From positions 1 to 64,000 of IMG/VR virus record IMGVR_UViG_3300020608_000013: a stretch of DNA of 64,000 nt. One strand, written 5' to 3'. The stretch comes from a virus. This document shows positions 19,401 through 28,332 of this stretch, in pieces (position 1 is the stretch's first letter; each line of letters starts with the position of its first letter). A program made the translations under genes and the position numbers. Under the pieces are notes generated by a model. It did no database searches, was not told the origin of the DNA, and saw only the letters and a list, made by a program, of their open reading frames with translations.

Positions 19401-22400
19401 ATTCGCAAAAGCGTTCTTAAGGCGCTGTAGTAAACGTTTGTGCGCTTCTGTACCAAGATTGTCATTCACTACGTCCAAAATCGCATGGATGTCTAACGCA
19501 AGTTTTGGAAGTTCTGCACCTTTATGAGCAACCATACCATCGTTAACAAAACTGTCAAAAGCAATACTATGATCTTTACCGACATTCACATACTTTAACG
19601 GCTCTAATAGCATATATGCACCTAACACATCGCAATCATTAGGCCATAACTCGCAATGCTTCTTAGTGCTTAACCAACTATGACGTGTACACACTTCTGT
19701 AGAAATCTCTACAATAGGGTTCGCACCTTTTGTTTGGATGCATTGGTTAATACGCTCAAGCTTTTTCGCATCATAACGTTTAGCAATCTCGCGTAATTTA
19801 GGATGCATCGGTTTTAAGTGGTTATCAATAAGGAAAGCACGCTCATCATACCATTTACGACCACTGTCTGGATTAACCGAGAAACAACGGTTGAAGAAAC
19901 CATCGTCAGTATCTTTTAGTGTCATATAGTATGCAATGTCTTCTGATGCGTGTACGAAATGACCCTCAACATCTACCACGACCTCGCGTGCTGGATGTAT
20001 GTAGTCAATATCTGGACGAACACGTTCGCGCAGTATATCGAGACTTCGTGGACTAAGTACTTGTTCTCCAAATTCAATACCTTGTTTTAAATAAGGGCGA
20101 TAGTGTTGTGAAATCGGTTGCCCTGTTTCAACATAAGGTGCGCCATACTGATCGCACAGAATATCGCCTTGCATGAAATCGTGCGCCTCATCTTTATCGA
20201 GAAGCACGCCGTAATCTTCCTCAATATTAATCCCGAGATAGGGGGTCAAGTACTCAGGGCGCACTAGGTCGTCTTTCACCAACCTTTCAGGACTTGGGTA
20301 GGGTAGCGCGGCTTTATCATGAAATAATTTATAAAACCCTTTAGCCTTATACGCCTCATACACTTTTGCTAGATCGTCAGCATTAACATTAATAGGTTTT
20401 TCAGTCGCTCTACCCCGTAAGTCACATAGCGGGATAAGATCGTTTTCAGGTACTAGTTGTTCTTTGCGGGCTTCGATAAACGAATCCATTTCGCCTAATA
20501 CACTAGCCAACCTATTCCGATTCACTACCATCTCTTTTTCACGTCTAGCAGTTTCTTCTTCAAGTGTGTTACTATAGGTAGACGCTGGATTATCCACAAA
20601 TGTCTTGCAACTAACGGAGACCCGTTGATCGCCTACACCGTAACCAAAACTGACAACCGAACCTCCATCTTTAACAGTTTCAGCTAAGGCTGCTTCATCT
20701 GGTTTAGACAGTGGGAATTCATCATCCCCCATCGCGTAAGGTTCGGTACGTTGTTTTGACTTATGTGTTTTTGGTGAGCTGTCTCCTGGGTTAATATTTA
20801 TCGACAACTGCGATAAGTCCTCTACGGAGCTTTCCTTCACCACAGGTTTTTCTTCAACTACAGTTGGTTCAGGTACATGTTGATCTTCTGCTGTCAATTT
20901 TGCTAATAACGCATCATACTCCTCTTTAGTTACCATCGGAGGAATCTCAATATAGTTATCATCTGTTGTTTTGTTTACATTGAAGTATTCAACATAACGT
21001 TGAGCGTTAGTTGTTAATACCGCTCTCCCGAGATGAAGCGCGAAAATGAAGTCGTAAGGGCGATCATCCATATAGAGTCGACCTGGAGTGCGTTTGTAAA
21101 CGTATTCCAACATCTCCTTCACGGTAACGGCACTCATATCGAAACCGCCGACAAAGTAGTCGTAAGAAGGAACATGTGCTCTAGAGTTTGGACGGAACTT
21201 CCCTATAGCTTCCTCAATTTCACTATCCGTTGCCTTGCAAGGGTGTGCGGGTATGTTGTTAGGTAGTCCTAGTTTAGGGATACGATTGTATCGAGCTTCA
21301 TATATTCGTTCCGCGCCCTCATTGTTACTAAAACTATTCTGTTGTACTGAGTTGGTTATGCAGGCCTCATACTCGGCACGACGTTTTTTCACATCCGCCA
21401 CAGCTTCGTCATACAACTCTTGGGTCACTGCATGAAGATTACTGAATAACTCACTTTTAGAGTCGTAGCCTAACTTTTCGCGTAGGTAGCGAATAATTCC
21501 ATAAGGCGCATTTCTTATTTTATCGTACAGCTCTCGGTTATTGGGGTTCGTTTGCTGGCGATGTGAAGAACGCCCTGTACCAATGGGTGTGGCTAATGCC
21601 GCCAACCCGCTATTATCGAACACAGTGTTCATATTTGTCATGTCTCCTGTTTTATTCAAGGGTAGTATATGTGCGTTGTTTCCAGACCCTCTTAAATTAG
21701 AAAGCGTGTCAGTCCCAACTCCTTCTTTCTTCTCTTGATGTAGATCGTGTAAACTCACACGCTTTGTGAAGGGTACAGGTGGGTTATCGCCACCTAATAT
21801 ATGTCTAGGTTTTTTCATAATTTTATTTGCGTCTAGTGTGCCAGCTCTGGCTTCTTTACCGTAGTCAAAAATATCATTGTTATTGTTTATAACTGCATGG
21901 TACCCTACCTCTTGTAGGTAAGCCATTTGTTTATAATATTCTCCTATGTTAAGGTTAGTAATTGATCTTGCAAAAATGACACTACTTTGGATAGTCCCAG
22001 TCGCTCGATTAATCTCAAAACAAAAGTAGTGTTCAAAGATGTTAGCTTCGTGATACGGGTACCCTGGTATAAGTCTTGCGTTTTTGTTACCTTCAGGGTA
22101 TCCCTCAATACAAGGTGGCGGACACTTCTCATCATAACCCAGTTCTTTAAGATAACCTCTATTAATATCGATAACCGCCGCTGTTGGTTCAGCAGCCCTG
22201 TCGTAATCCCAATACAATAATTCTGGGAAGGCGAGTTGAGTTTCTGTCTTCCAGGTAGGGTACATACCCTTTCTACATATTTTATTATGAAGTTCCTTAC
22301 ATTCGGCGAATAAAGCATTTTCGAGTAAAGGGATAATGTCAAGCGCTTCAGCACCTACCAACCCTTTATATAAAGATTCTCTAGTGGCTAGTACCGCAGC

Positions 22401-22781
22401 AGTCACAATGGCTTTAACTGTCCGTAAGCGGAATTCTTTATAGGTTTCCTCCCCGTAGGGCTTGGTTAATATCATAGCCCCTATCATGATATTATCGTGT
22501 ATACGTCTGTAACGGTGGTCTGACCGCCGCCATGTATCACTTATATCTAACCAACCCTTTATAAAGTCTTGGAAACCTGGCACCCGTGTACTTTTTTCTA
22601 ATAAATCTTTTTTCGCCCTCACAAGGTGTAGTAGAATCAACTCTTTGTTGAATCGATCGAAGGGTAGGTCTACTATGTCGTGGTCGTTATGGATTAGTGC
22701 ATTTATGTCTTGGGGTCTTTTATAAACCATCTGTATAGATGGGTATCTGGCTTCAGCGCGTGTTTTTGTGATGTTGCTCAT
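16473..22781 (-). CDS. Giant protein of unknown function, 2102 aa
   Basis: The largest gene in the window and not recognised. It alternates globular-looking regions with charged, Pro/Ser/Thr/Glu-rich linkers. The first 620 residues are globular, about 630-690 disordered (VVKESSVEDLSQLS region), about 700-1250 globular, then a long low-complexity stretch to about 1700, and a final region with an acidic segment near 1940-1990. There is no membrane segment, long coiled coil, tape-measure repeat, RNA polymerase NADFDGD motif or transglycosylase signature that I can see. ATG at 22781 with AAAGGAA upstream; last in a three-gene operon. A virion scaffold, internal protein or tail component is possible. 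Its linker design suggests a multi-domain hub. Confidence 0.8.
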   Translation of the reverse strand: MSNITKTRAEARYPSIQMVYKRPQDINALIHNDHDIVDLPFDRFNKELILLHLVRAKKDLLEKSTRVPGFQDFIKGWLDISDTWRRSDHRYRRIHDNIMIGAMILTKPYGEETYKEFRLRTVKAIVTAAVLATRESLYKGLVGAEALDIIPLLENALFAECKELHNKICRKGMYPTWKTETQLAFPELLYWDYDRAAEPTAAVIDINRGYLKELGYDEKCPPPCIEGYPEGNKNARLIPGYPYHEANIFEHYFCFEINRATGTIQSSVIFARSITNLNIGEYYKQMAYLQEVGYHAVINNNNDIFDYGKEARAGTLDANKIMKKPRHILGGDNPPVPFTKRVSLHDLHQEKKEGVGTDTLSNLRGSGNNAHILPLNKTGDMTNMNTVFDNSGLAALATPIGTGRSSHRQQTNPNNRELYDKIRNAPYGIIRYLREKLGYDSKSELFSNLHAVTQELYDEAVADVKKRRAEYEACITNSVQQNSFSNNEGAERIYEARYNRIPKLGLPNNIPAHPCKATDSEIEEAIGKFRPNSRAHVPSYDYFVGGFDMSAVTVKEMLEYVYKRTPGRLYMDDRPYDFIFALHLGRAVLTTNAQRYVEYFNVNKTTDDNYIEIPPMVTKEEYDALLAKLTAEDQHVPEPTVVEEKPVVKESSVEDLSQLSININPGDSSPKTHKSKQRTEPYAMGDDEFPLSKPDEAALAETVKDGGSVVSFGYGVGDQRVSVSCKTFVDNPASTYSNTLEEETARREKEMVVNRNRLASVLGEMDSFIEARKEQLVPENDLIPLCDLRGRATEKPINVNADDLAKVYEAYKAKGFYKLFHDKAALPYPSPERLVKDDLVRPEYLTPYLGINIEEDYGVLLDKDEAHDFMQGDILCDQYGAPYVETGQPISQHYRPYLKQGIEFGEQVLSPRSLDILRERVRPDIDYIHPAREVVVDVEGHFVHASEDIAYYMTLKDTDDGFFNRCFSVNPDSGRKWYDERAFLIDNHLKPMHPKLREIAKRYDAKKLERINQCIQTKGANPIVEISTEVCTRHSWLSTKKHCELWPNDCDVLGAYMLLEPLKYVNVGKDHSIAFDSFVNDGMVAHKGAELPKLALDIHAILDVVNDNLGTEAHKRLLQRLKNAFANRIQRLRIGAEDQETLRSLHHIWVDASIDTLKKCGKQFSFTIPKSFVEHQPAPIPGYTIHLDPTPSVAEGPIIKERPMSEEQRELTSMMLEHAETPDPFEDVPRLRVKTAQGHEAVLNDREAVRYAGVTPAERTLGKFDNGRGEILTGSKYDVTEQYADPSSIRYADEVTDDTSTPVKKEASSATLLPDEFTQVDTIEQQLQSKAEWAARNGFSNVQDDRKTPSKEGTAERGVKPPLTDDYLIQEINNIINKAKADNYSEAHCGHLDMVISTAEKFAIDNPHLSEFLNAYSDYYFSITLDKDNPHLCPTQEQLDTLNPFKTVRHDRPKVEDSAYVSGFDSDIPSHGILPTLDQSEPTIAEPDPVVEQTNTVKEKPTVVMGEDGYQYHTIEGVDAEVVMEMFLEYINSKKENVPFSVICTMLYHQLKYPIEAYDERLRVLDGHLSRSRRSKAILPPLRDEKPKGPRKSFKPTDDTISKEIANNLKEHGKRKSVAAVESEPVSNTVDTTASKANVVVDDTPSTTRLGAEEVKALRGLIKNFSEVNLTDLIETSVAKAIEQKISAQPTVDTIDRAEETDPEVLGASLPGGASAKLKPIEKELVAAKTAPIENEEVLREVIAEELTNSTGLPTIDAGNFASLVTSARMEREWVELPARIVVGTTSEKHFGQAEHEGLVTELEGMTLSGKLDKLRALHEEGKLPKFLKRLVLRLEKDMIVQLREIFEIDIKPSKLKLLEKECINLLRKIICDNMIGKYLIAYDTYIEQLNTTFIPNDEGFATPDEIYKATGVTVQYVTNKELIDESDEEDSDVITPEKSSTVVQYSEDDELGDLDFLAEDDLRISQEVNKAIKLSNEGEEIADETYIESDVSQANEPLPAHFTECQHVDHVATTIPYALSVTSDIGVDLGGLPDYKYIQVNGAGDTTARLAKVMIDHASLYRKSYHAYVIVDDENNAYQIQPILGNEDTFAIRLNNDFWRT

Positions 22782-22792
22782 AATAATTTCCT

Positions 22793-24325
22793 TTAGTCTA
22801 ATGGTTCAGTTAAAAGGCCTTGAGTATGGTCAATCAAAGCCCTGTCTTCCGCATCAATGATGGGTTGATTGTGTTTGTCCAAAAATAAGTGGTTGTTCAT
22901 AGTGTTAAAAGGTGAAAGATTGGATTTTCTTACACTGAACACGTTACCAAGCGCCGACGCTACAGCAGGTGTTCGTTCTATTTTACCACCACCTTTACTC
23001 TTCTTGTTACGTGTACCGCCTATTTCTACGTTACCCGTACTCGCTTTTATCATGTTATCACCAGGGTAGTTCATGACATGCGTGTTCGGGTGTTTCCTCA
23101 TTGAATAGACCATCTTCGCTAACGGACGAAGAAGTTTATTCGCGTCGTGGACGCGTAATCGACGTTTACTCGACGCCTTCACCAATTCCCTGACCAAACG
23201 ATTCACCATGATGGACATGAATTGAAATGGCGGTGATAGGTCATAAACTCTGTTCTCAATACTGAGGGGGTCACGCTCACTCTCTAGGAAAGAATCGTAG
23301 TTCATTGTGACATAAAGACATATATCATATATATCACGAATGGCTAATATTTCAGGTTCTTTAAAGTAGATTTGAATTGATTCAAGCGTCATCTTATCGA
23401 CATATTGCTCTAAATGAGTGAAGTGTGTTTCTAACTCATTGACCCTTTTTAGCTCAGGCGATTTTGGATAGATGGCTAGTCCTAGACATCGGTGATAGCT
23501 ATACCGATCGTGTACTTTCTCAACCGTATTGAGGTATTGCGGGTACTGATCGAAAACATCGAGTATGTTTGTCACTAAAATAGATGCTTTGAAACTACAA
23601 CTCGTGTCCTCGGGATGTGGTTTGTAGTGTATATACAACAACGGTGCAGAAGTTGATGTGCTTTTAAACACTTTGGTTTCACTATCCGTTGTCTCGGGCG
23701 TATCAAGTACTTTAAAATCATTAAACCCACATAGTTTAATAGTCTTCTTTAGATTATGTTTAACTAATACATAAAGTAAAGTACTCACCTTATGCTCTTT
23801 TATTATCTCAATATTAGGTACAGTACCGTTTACACGGTGTTTGTCGGTTATGTTTATGGCAAACCGATTATCTTTATGTATTACTTTACGATCTTGTTGT
23901 AATCGTAAGAAAATGGTACTGTTGTTATTTATCGCGATAACACGATCTAATAATGAACGACTAATACCGTACCATACACCTGACAACTCCAAGGTATGTC
24001 CAGGACTCATTACGGGCAGTAGCACGTACTTCTTCACTTCAACATCACCCACTAAAAATGATGTTACTACGCACATTAAACGACTTCTAGACAGGTCAAA
24101 AAGTCGGACTGTGTTACGCAAACACGTTTGTGCCACCTCTTCATCTACAGACGCTCGATAACATCCGTTGTACCGAACCCCTTCAGGTAAGTTACCTGCT
24201 GAAGTACGCCATTGTTTGTCGTACCATTCTAATACAGGGAATAAACAGTGCTCTCCTCGCAATAACTCTATATTGAACGGCTTTCTATTTGGCTTACTTA
24301 AAGCTTTCTTCAATAGAGGATTCAA
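22793..24325 (-). CDS. Hypothetical protein, 510 aa, TTG start
   Basis: Not recognised. It begins with a TTG (24323-24325) preceded by AGGAG at good spacing; the next in-frame ATG is about 90 codons downstream and would remove conserved-looking sequence, so TTG is preferred. The protein is mixed alpha/beta with a basic, glycine-rich stretch near residues 430-455 (GGTRNKKSKGGGKIE). It lies between the 334-aa gene (9-base gap) and the 2102-aa gene (11-base gap) and very likely acts with them. The rare start codon may lower its translation relative to the neighbours. Confidence 0.7.
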   Translation of the reverse strand: MNPLLKKALSKPNRKPFNIELLRGEHCLFPVLEWYDKQWRTSAGNLPEGVRYNGCYRASVDEEVAQTCLRNTVRLFDLSRSRLMCVVTSFLVGDVEVKKYVLLPVMSPGHTLELSGVWYGISRSLLDRVIAINNNSTIFLRLQQDRKVIHKDNRFAINITDKHRVNGTVPNIEIIKEHKVSTLLYVLVKHNLKKTIKLCGFNDFKVLDTPETTDSETKVFKSTSTSAPLLYIHYKPHPEDTSCSFKASILVTNILDVFDQYPQYLNTVEKVHDRYSYHRCLGLAIYPKSPELKRVNELETHFTHLEQYVDKMTLESIQIYFKEPEILAIRDIYDICLYVTMNYDSFLESERDPLSIENRVYDLSPPFQFMSIMVNRLVRELVKASSKRRLRVHDANKLLRPLAKMVYSMRKHPNTHVMNYPGDNMIKASTGNVEIGGTRNKKSKGGGKIERTPAVASALGNVFSVRKSNLSPFNTMNNHLFLDKHNQPIIDAEDRALIDHTQGLLTEPLD

Positions 24326-24334
24326 CTTTATCTC

Positions 24335-25339
24335 CTAATTTTTGAAAAATGTTATTATCAATTTACCCAGACTAAGAAAACTACCGACCATCTTTGAAAA
24401 ACTCGCCATTAAAGATACCGTATTTTTCACTTTGTCAGGTGGTGGGTGGGGTTTAGTAATTGTAGTTTGCGGGCAGGCGGTCTTTAAATCAAGTAACCTC
24501 TGTTTCTCCCAATCTTCATAATCAATCTTACTCAACTCCTTAATCTTTTCAGTCACGCTTTTTGCGGGCGCATACTCGGTGTATACTATACCTAACTTTA
24601 ACGCGACCTCTAAAGGGTACTCCATACAGTCATAGATATATGAACCAATGGTGTGGTTGTAGTCATATTCTCTTATCCTGACTATAGCTTTTTCGCCTTT
24701 ACGAGGCTGGGACGGTATTTGCACTACACGACCGTAGATAGTCGTGTAATAAGTTTTATCGTCTCCACTTGCAACATAGATGCCAGTGAAATGATAAAGG
24801 TCTTTTCTAGTACCAGGTAATTCGCGACGTATGTCGCGTTCTTTCAAATCCGTTAAAAGTAAAATATCGTGTTGAGGTAGATACACATCTTCCTTCAACA
24901 TCGCAGCTTCTTCTAAATCCTCCTCGGGTATAATGGTTTCTAATTTAATGATTTTACAACCCTGGGCTGTCATTACGCCGCTCGCATTCTCACGTTCCTC
25001 ATCTGTTTGACTTATTTTAAATGAATCAAGGATTGATGTGAAAACCCTACGGTGATTGCCTATCAATACACCTTTTTCAATGAGTAATCTATACATATCT
25101 AAATCACTTTCAAGTGATTCTAAAGGTATATGTAAATGCTCTTGTATAACAACACACCCACGGTATTTAAGTGGCGCATTTTTTAAATCGGGTTCTTTTT
25201 TAACAGGGACTAAAAACCGCCCCTTTAAAAAATAATCCCTACTAGTATAATTAATAAAAACCTTATGTTCGTGGTAACTATTTCTCGTTAATATAGGAGG
25301 TGTTACACGAGCGGTTGGGTCTTTTATTATTTCTCTCAT
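24335..25339 (-). CDS. Hypothetical protein, 334 aa, hydrophobic C-terminus
   Basis: Not recognised. The central part is beta-rich (about 175-245) and the last 25 residues (SFSKMVGSFLSLGKLIITFF) are hydrophobic enough for an amphipathic or membrane-associated helix. It is first in the three-gene operon. The 86 bases upstream, up to the capsid-gene hairpin, are AT-rich with a TATAAT-like element and are the only room for a promoter of this unit. Confidence 0.7.
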   Translation of the reverse strand: MREIIKDPTARVTPPILTRNSYHEHKVFINYTSRDYFLKGRFLVPVKKEPDLKNAPLKYRGCVVIQEHLHIPLESLESDLDMYRLLIEKGVLIGNHRRVFTSILDSFKISQTDEERENASGVMTAQGCKIIKLETIIPEEDLEEAAMLKEDVYLPQHDILLLTDLKERDIRRELPGTRKDLYHFTGIYVASGDDKTYYTTIYGRVVQIPSQPRKGEKAIVRIREYDYNHTIGSYIYDCMEYPLEVALKLGIVYTEYAPAKSVTEKIKELSKIDYEDWEKQRLLDLKTACPQTTITKPHPPPDKVKNTVSLMASFSKMVGSFLSLGKLIITFFKN

Positions 25340-25425
25340 ATTATTTAAACATCCTGTATTTTTTTACACATAACCCATTATATGTGATCAATACAATAAT
25401 ATATGTTTATGGAAAAATAAATTAT

Positions 25426-25456
25426 ACACGCTAACAGGTAATGCCTGTTAGCGTGT
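25426..25456 (-). terminator. 13-bp hairpin after the major capsid gene
   Basis: ACACGCTAACAGG (25426-25438) and CCTGTTAGCGTGT (25444-25456) are exact complements with a 5-base loop, 13 bases beyond the capsid stop. On the minus strand the stem is followed by ATAATTTATTTTT, so it resembles a rho-independent terminator. It would insulate the very highly expressed capsid gene from the next unit. Confidence 0.8.
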
Positions 25457-25469
25457 AGGGTTCAGTCAA

Positions 25470-27749
25470 CTATGGCGTTGTGGTAGCGGGGTCTTCTACT
25501 GTTGGGTCTGTGCTGTAATTTAACATTTTAGTTAGCATAGCAGATTCAACACCAGTAATAGATAAGTCAGCCATAACAACAGTATCCATTACATGGGTAA
25601 AGCGAGGTTGTACACACACTTCACGATTTGTTACACCATTACGCTTAATAGGTAAGATGCTTGTAGTCTCAGGTGCGAAGGAGAACGTACCAGGTTTTAA
25701 AGGGTTCAAGTCTTTAGAGTTTGATGGTACGTCAATACACATGATCACACGATCTTTAAACTCTGGGTAAAGTACATCAGCGATGACAGGTTTAGCAAAC
25801 TGAGGGCCTAGTGTACGGAAGTCGCCTTCAATCATCATATACTGGCTCAGATTATATGATGTAGCGATTTTAGGTACTAGTTTCACAGGTGCGCCACCGT
25901 TTAGGCGAGAAGCCACATACTCAATTTCACTTTCTTCTACTAACCGATATAATGTTTCACGCAAGATGTTCACGATGGCTTCACGAGTATCGCGTACTAA
26001 ATCACCACTACTACGTGAATCAACAATATCTGGTAAATGATATTCTTGGCGAATGTAGGCACGGTTAATCAATAAGTCAGAAATACCGAACGCTTGAGGG
26101 TTAACCACCTGATGATCTTCAACACCTACTGTACGGTGTAATAGATCACTACGGTTTAATAGGGCACGCGCAGCGTTAGCGTTAGCTTCAACATGTGTAC
26201 CTTCAATTAAAGTCGCTAGGTCGCTGGTATCTGTCTTATCGTCACTATCTACAGGGTGTAGAATCGTTAAAGGTTCGCGGAAAGGAACGTTATAACGAAC
26301 AGCAAATTGAGTCGACCCTAATAAACGACCACGCGCACTTTTATTGGCTAACGTACGGTTTGCGTTAATTTTGTAGTAGCTTTCACAAGTTTGGAATAGT
26401 GTCTCGATAGCCTTAAAGGTCGCACTATCTTTTGCTAAGACTTCACCATCTGGACCTACAACACTACCTAGTTCAACAATGATGCTGGTAATAATGTGAT
26501 TACCTGTCTCAACATTAAACTTACCATCAACAATCATCATCACGCGTACTTTAAGATCATTGTCGACCACTGCACTTAATGATGTTAATGCTGCATTACC
26601 GACACCCTTAGTATCTTTATGGATCGTAAGGTTAGCTGTCTCAAAACTCAACGCCATCTCACGGCTCTCACCTTGAGTAGTGTGCGTGAAGTTGCTGAAA
26701 GGCATGTCTTTCACTGGGAAGATGATCGCATCGTCACCAATTTTACATAACACGCTGTTTAAAGCAAGTGATCCTGGATCAACGTCATGGGTAATGTCAG
26801 GCTTACCCTCACCTAACATATGATCTGTTGCACACAGGCTAATATAACCCATACGACGACCAGGTTTCAAGAACGAGGTCATGACTGGTTCTTGGTTAGT
26901 AACGTCACGTAATTTAGGTTCTACAACATCTTCAGGTGCAAAATAGTCTTTTGTACTTTCTTTATACACAGGAATCATTTCTGTGACGTTGCTTTCTAAT
27001 AAGTGCATGTCACTACCCGCACGTAGTAAGTTACGACGGTTGCTGTCGAACGGTGTACCATCTGTTTCGTGCAACTTATCATCTTGTACAAAATGTACAG
27101 GTGCGGTGATTACATAACCAATAGAGTTTGGTGAAATGATGTTAGGCTGGAAGAATGCTTGCGATAACGCATCTTGAGCAGGTGCATGTAAATTATACTG
27201 GATGGTATAACTTTCGGCAACTTGTGTCTCAGTTTCATTGTAAGCTTCAAGTGAAGCAATGTTCTTCAATTCCGTAGAACGACTTAGTGAAACATTAGTT
27301 GTTTCACTCATACCTGTAAAAGCAGCCGTTTCTAACCCTACAGTAGGTACTGCGTCAGGTGTAGCTAACGAACTACGTTTGATATTATGGGTCAAACCAG
27401 CACCAATCGCAGCAGCCTGTAATTGAGCGTTCGTATAGGTAAATGGTGTACCATCACCTTCACTCATATTGTTCAACGAGAAATCGGTCTCAAGGCTAGC
27501 TGTCTCGATAGACATGACCACTTCATCAGTAAGTTGTTTTAAACGTTCGTGTGTGTCCGTTAAAAACTTCTTACCTGAATGTAGCATTTCTGGAGACGAG
27601 CTTTCTAAACTAAAAAGTACTTTCTCTACAGATTCAGGTGTATGTGTGTTGCCCAAATGAAGCATTGTGCGATCATGTAATTGATCTAGCATAGTACCAC
27701 TACCGACTTCAAGCGGAGTGTTATCGAATAAGTTGTTAATGTTAGGCAT
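25470..27749 (-). CDS. Major capsid protein precursor (phiKZ gp120-like)
   Basis: 759 aa, close to the 747 aa of the phiKZ major head protein, which loses roughly its first 165 residues to the prohead protease after an S/A/G-x-E site. Here several such sites occur in the N-terminal arm (SLE 47-49, SLE 85-87), and IASLE|AYNET places a cut after E168, leaving a 591-residue mature shell protein of HK97 type. The first 160 residues are helical and charged as expected of an internal scaffold domain; the rest is beta-rich with no membrane segment. ATG at 27749 with AAGGAAAA upstream overlaps the previous stop by 8 bases. A dedicated hairpin follows. The identity rests on length, cleavage position and context. 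Confidence 0.75.
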   Translation of the reverse strand: MPNINNLFDNTPLEVGSGTMLDQLHDRTMLHLGNTHTPESVEKVLFSLESSSPEMLHSGKKFLTDTHERLKQLTDEVVMSIETASLETDFSLNNMSEGDGTPFTYTNAQLQAAAIGAGLTHNIKRSSLATPDAVPTVGLETAAFTGMSETTNVSLSRSTELKNIASLEAYNETETQVAESYTIQYNLHAPAQDALSQAFFQPNIISPNSIGYVITAPVHFVQDDKLHETDGTPFDSNRRNLLRAGSDMHLLESNVTEMIPVYKESTKDYFAPEDVVEPKLRDVTNQEPVMTSFLKPGRRMGYISLCATDHMLGEGKPDITHDVDPGSLALNSVLCKIGDDAIIFPVKDMPFSNFTHTTQGESREMALSFETANLTIHKDTKGVGNAALTSLSAVVDNDLKVRVMMIVDGKFNVETGNHIITSIIVELGSVVGPDGEVLAKDSATFKAIETLFQTCESYYKINANRTLANKSARGRLLGSTQFAVRYNVPFREPLTILHPVDSDDKTDTSDLATLIEGTHVEANANAARALLNRSDLLHRTVGVEDHQVVNPQAFGISDLLINRAYIRQEYHLPDIVDSRSSGDLVRDTREAIVNILRETLYRLVEESEIEYVASRLNGGAPVKLVPKIATSYNLSQYMMIEGDFRTLGPQFAKPVIADVLYPEFKDRVIMCIDVPSNSKDLNPLKPGTFSFAPETTSILPIKRNGVTNREVCVQPRFTHVMDTVVMADLSITGVESAMLTKMLNYSTDPTVEDPATTTP

Positions 27750-28299
27750 TAAATTTTCCTTGATTTTTTAACTCAATAAATATATGTTTAAAAGTTGTTT
27801 GTGCTACTAGATTATAAGGGTAGGTATCTAAAACACGTTTTAAAATGTATCGCACGAATTCATAACTCACCCTCTCGTCTGTTAATGCGTTGCGATTAAA
27901 ATTATTCTCAATGATTATAAAAATACACCCTTTGTTATTATTTTGATAAACGCTTGCACCCAATCCATCTTTAGACGGTATAATGCAAGTCTCGTCTAGT
28001 AGGCGACCCAACGCATCATTATCGCGTGCTCTCATATCATAGATGATATTGATAGCTTGTTTTAAGTTTTCATCCGTTGTACCTGTCACCCAAGCACTGA
28101 AAAGATTATCAGACACTTTGTGATTTTGTATTAACATATCGTTAATAATACACACATCAACCAAATCCTCTAAAGTGAAATGGTGGCTGAGATACTTTAA
28201 ATCATGTATATTATCAACACCCTCTGGTAGCGTCAAAAGCTTGTCCATAAACCAGTGCGGTGTAATATATGTTTTCATCGAACTTTTAGTTACGATCAT
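27742..28299 (-). CDS. Hypothetical protein translated with the capsid gene
   Basis: 185 aa, not recognised, mainly helical with no membrane segment. ATG at 28299 has GGAG eight bases upstream; the open frame extends 16 codons further but without a ribosome binding site and into the divergent helicase leader. Its stop overlaps the capsid start by 8 bases, so the two are translationally coupled. A capsid chaperone, decoration or assembly factor is a fair guess from that coupling alone. Confidence 0.7.
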   Translation of the reverse strand: MIVTKSSMKTYITPHWFMDKLLTLPEGVDNIHDLKYLSHHFTLEDLVDVCIINDMLIQNHKVSDNLFSAWVTGTTDENLKQAINIIYDMRARDNDALGRLLDETCIIPSKDGLGASVYQNNNKGCIFIIIENNFNRNALTDERVSYEFVRYILKRVLDTYPYNLVAQTTFKHIFIELKNQGKFNA

Positions 28300-28332
28300 A
28301 ACGTACTCCGTGTAGAAGAAAAAGGAATTAGA

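Noticed and set aside
21944-22354. 136-codon minus-strand open frame in another phase
   Set aside because: Overlaps the N-terminal region of the 2102-aa gene on the same strand in a different phase; no ribosome site.
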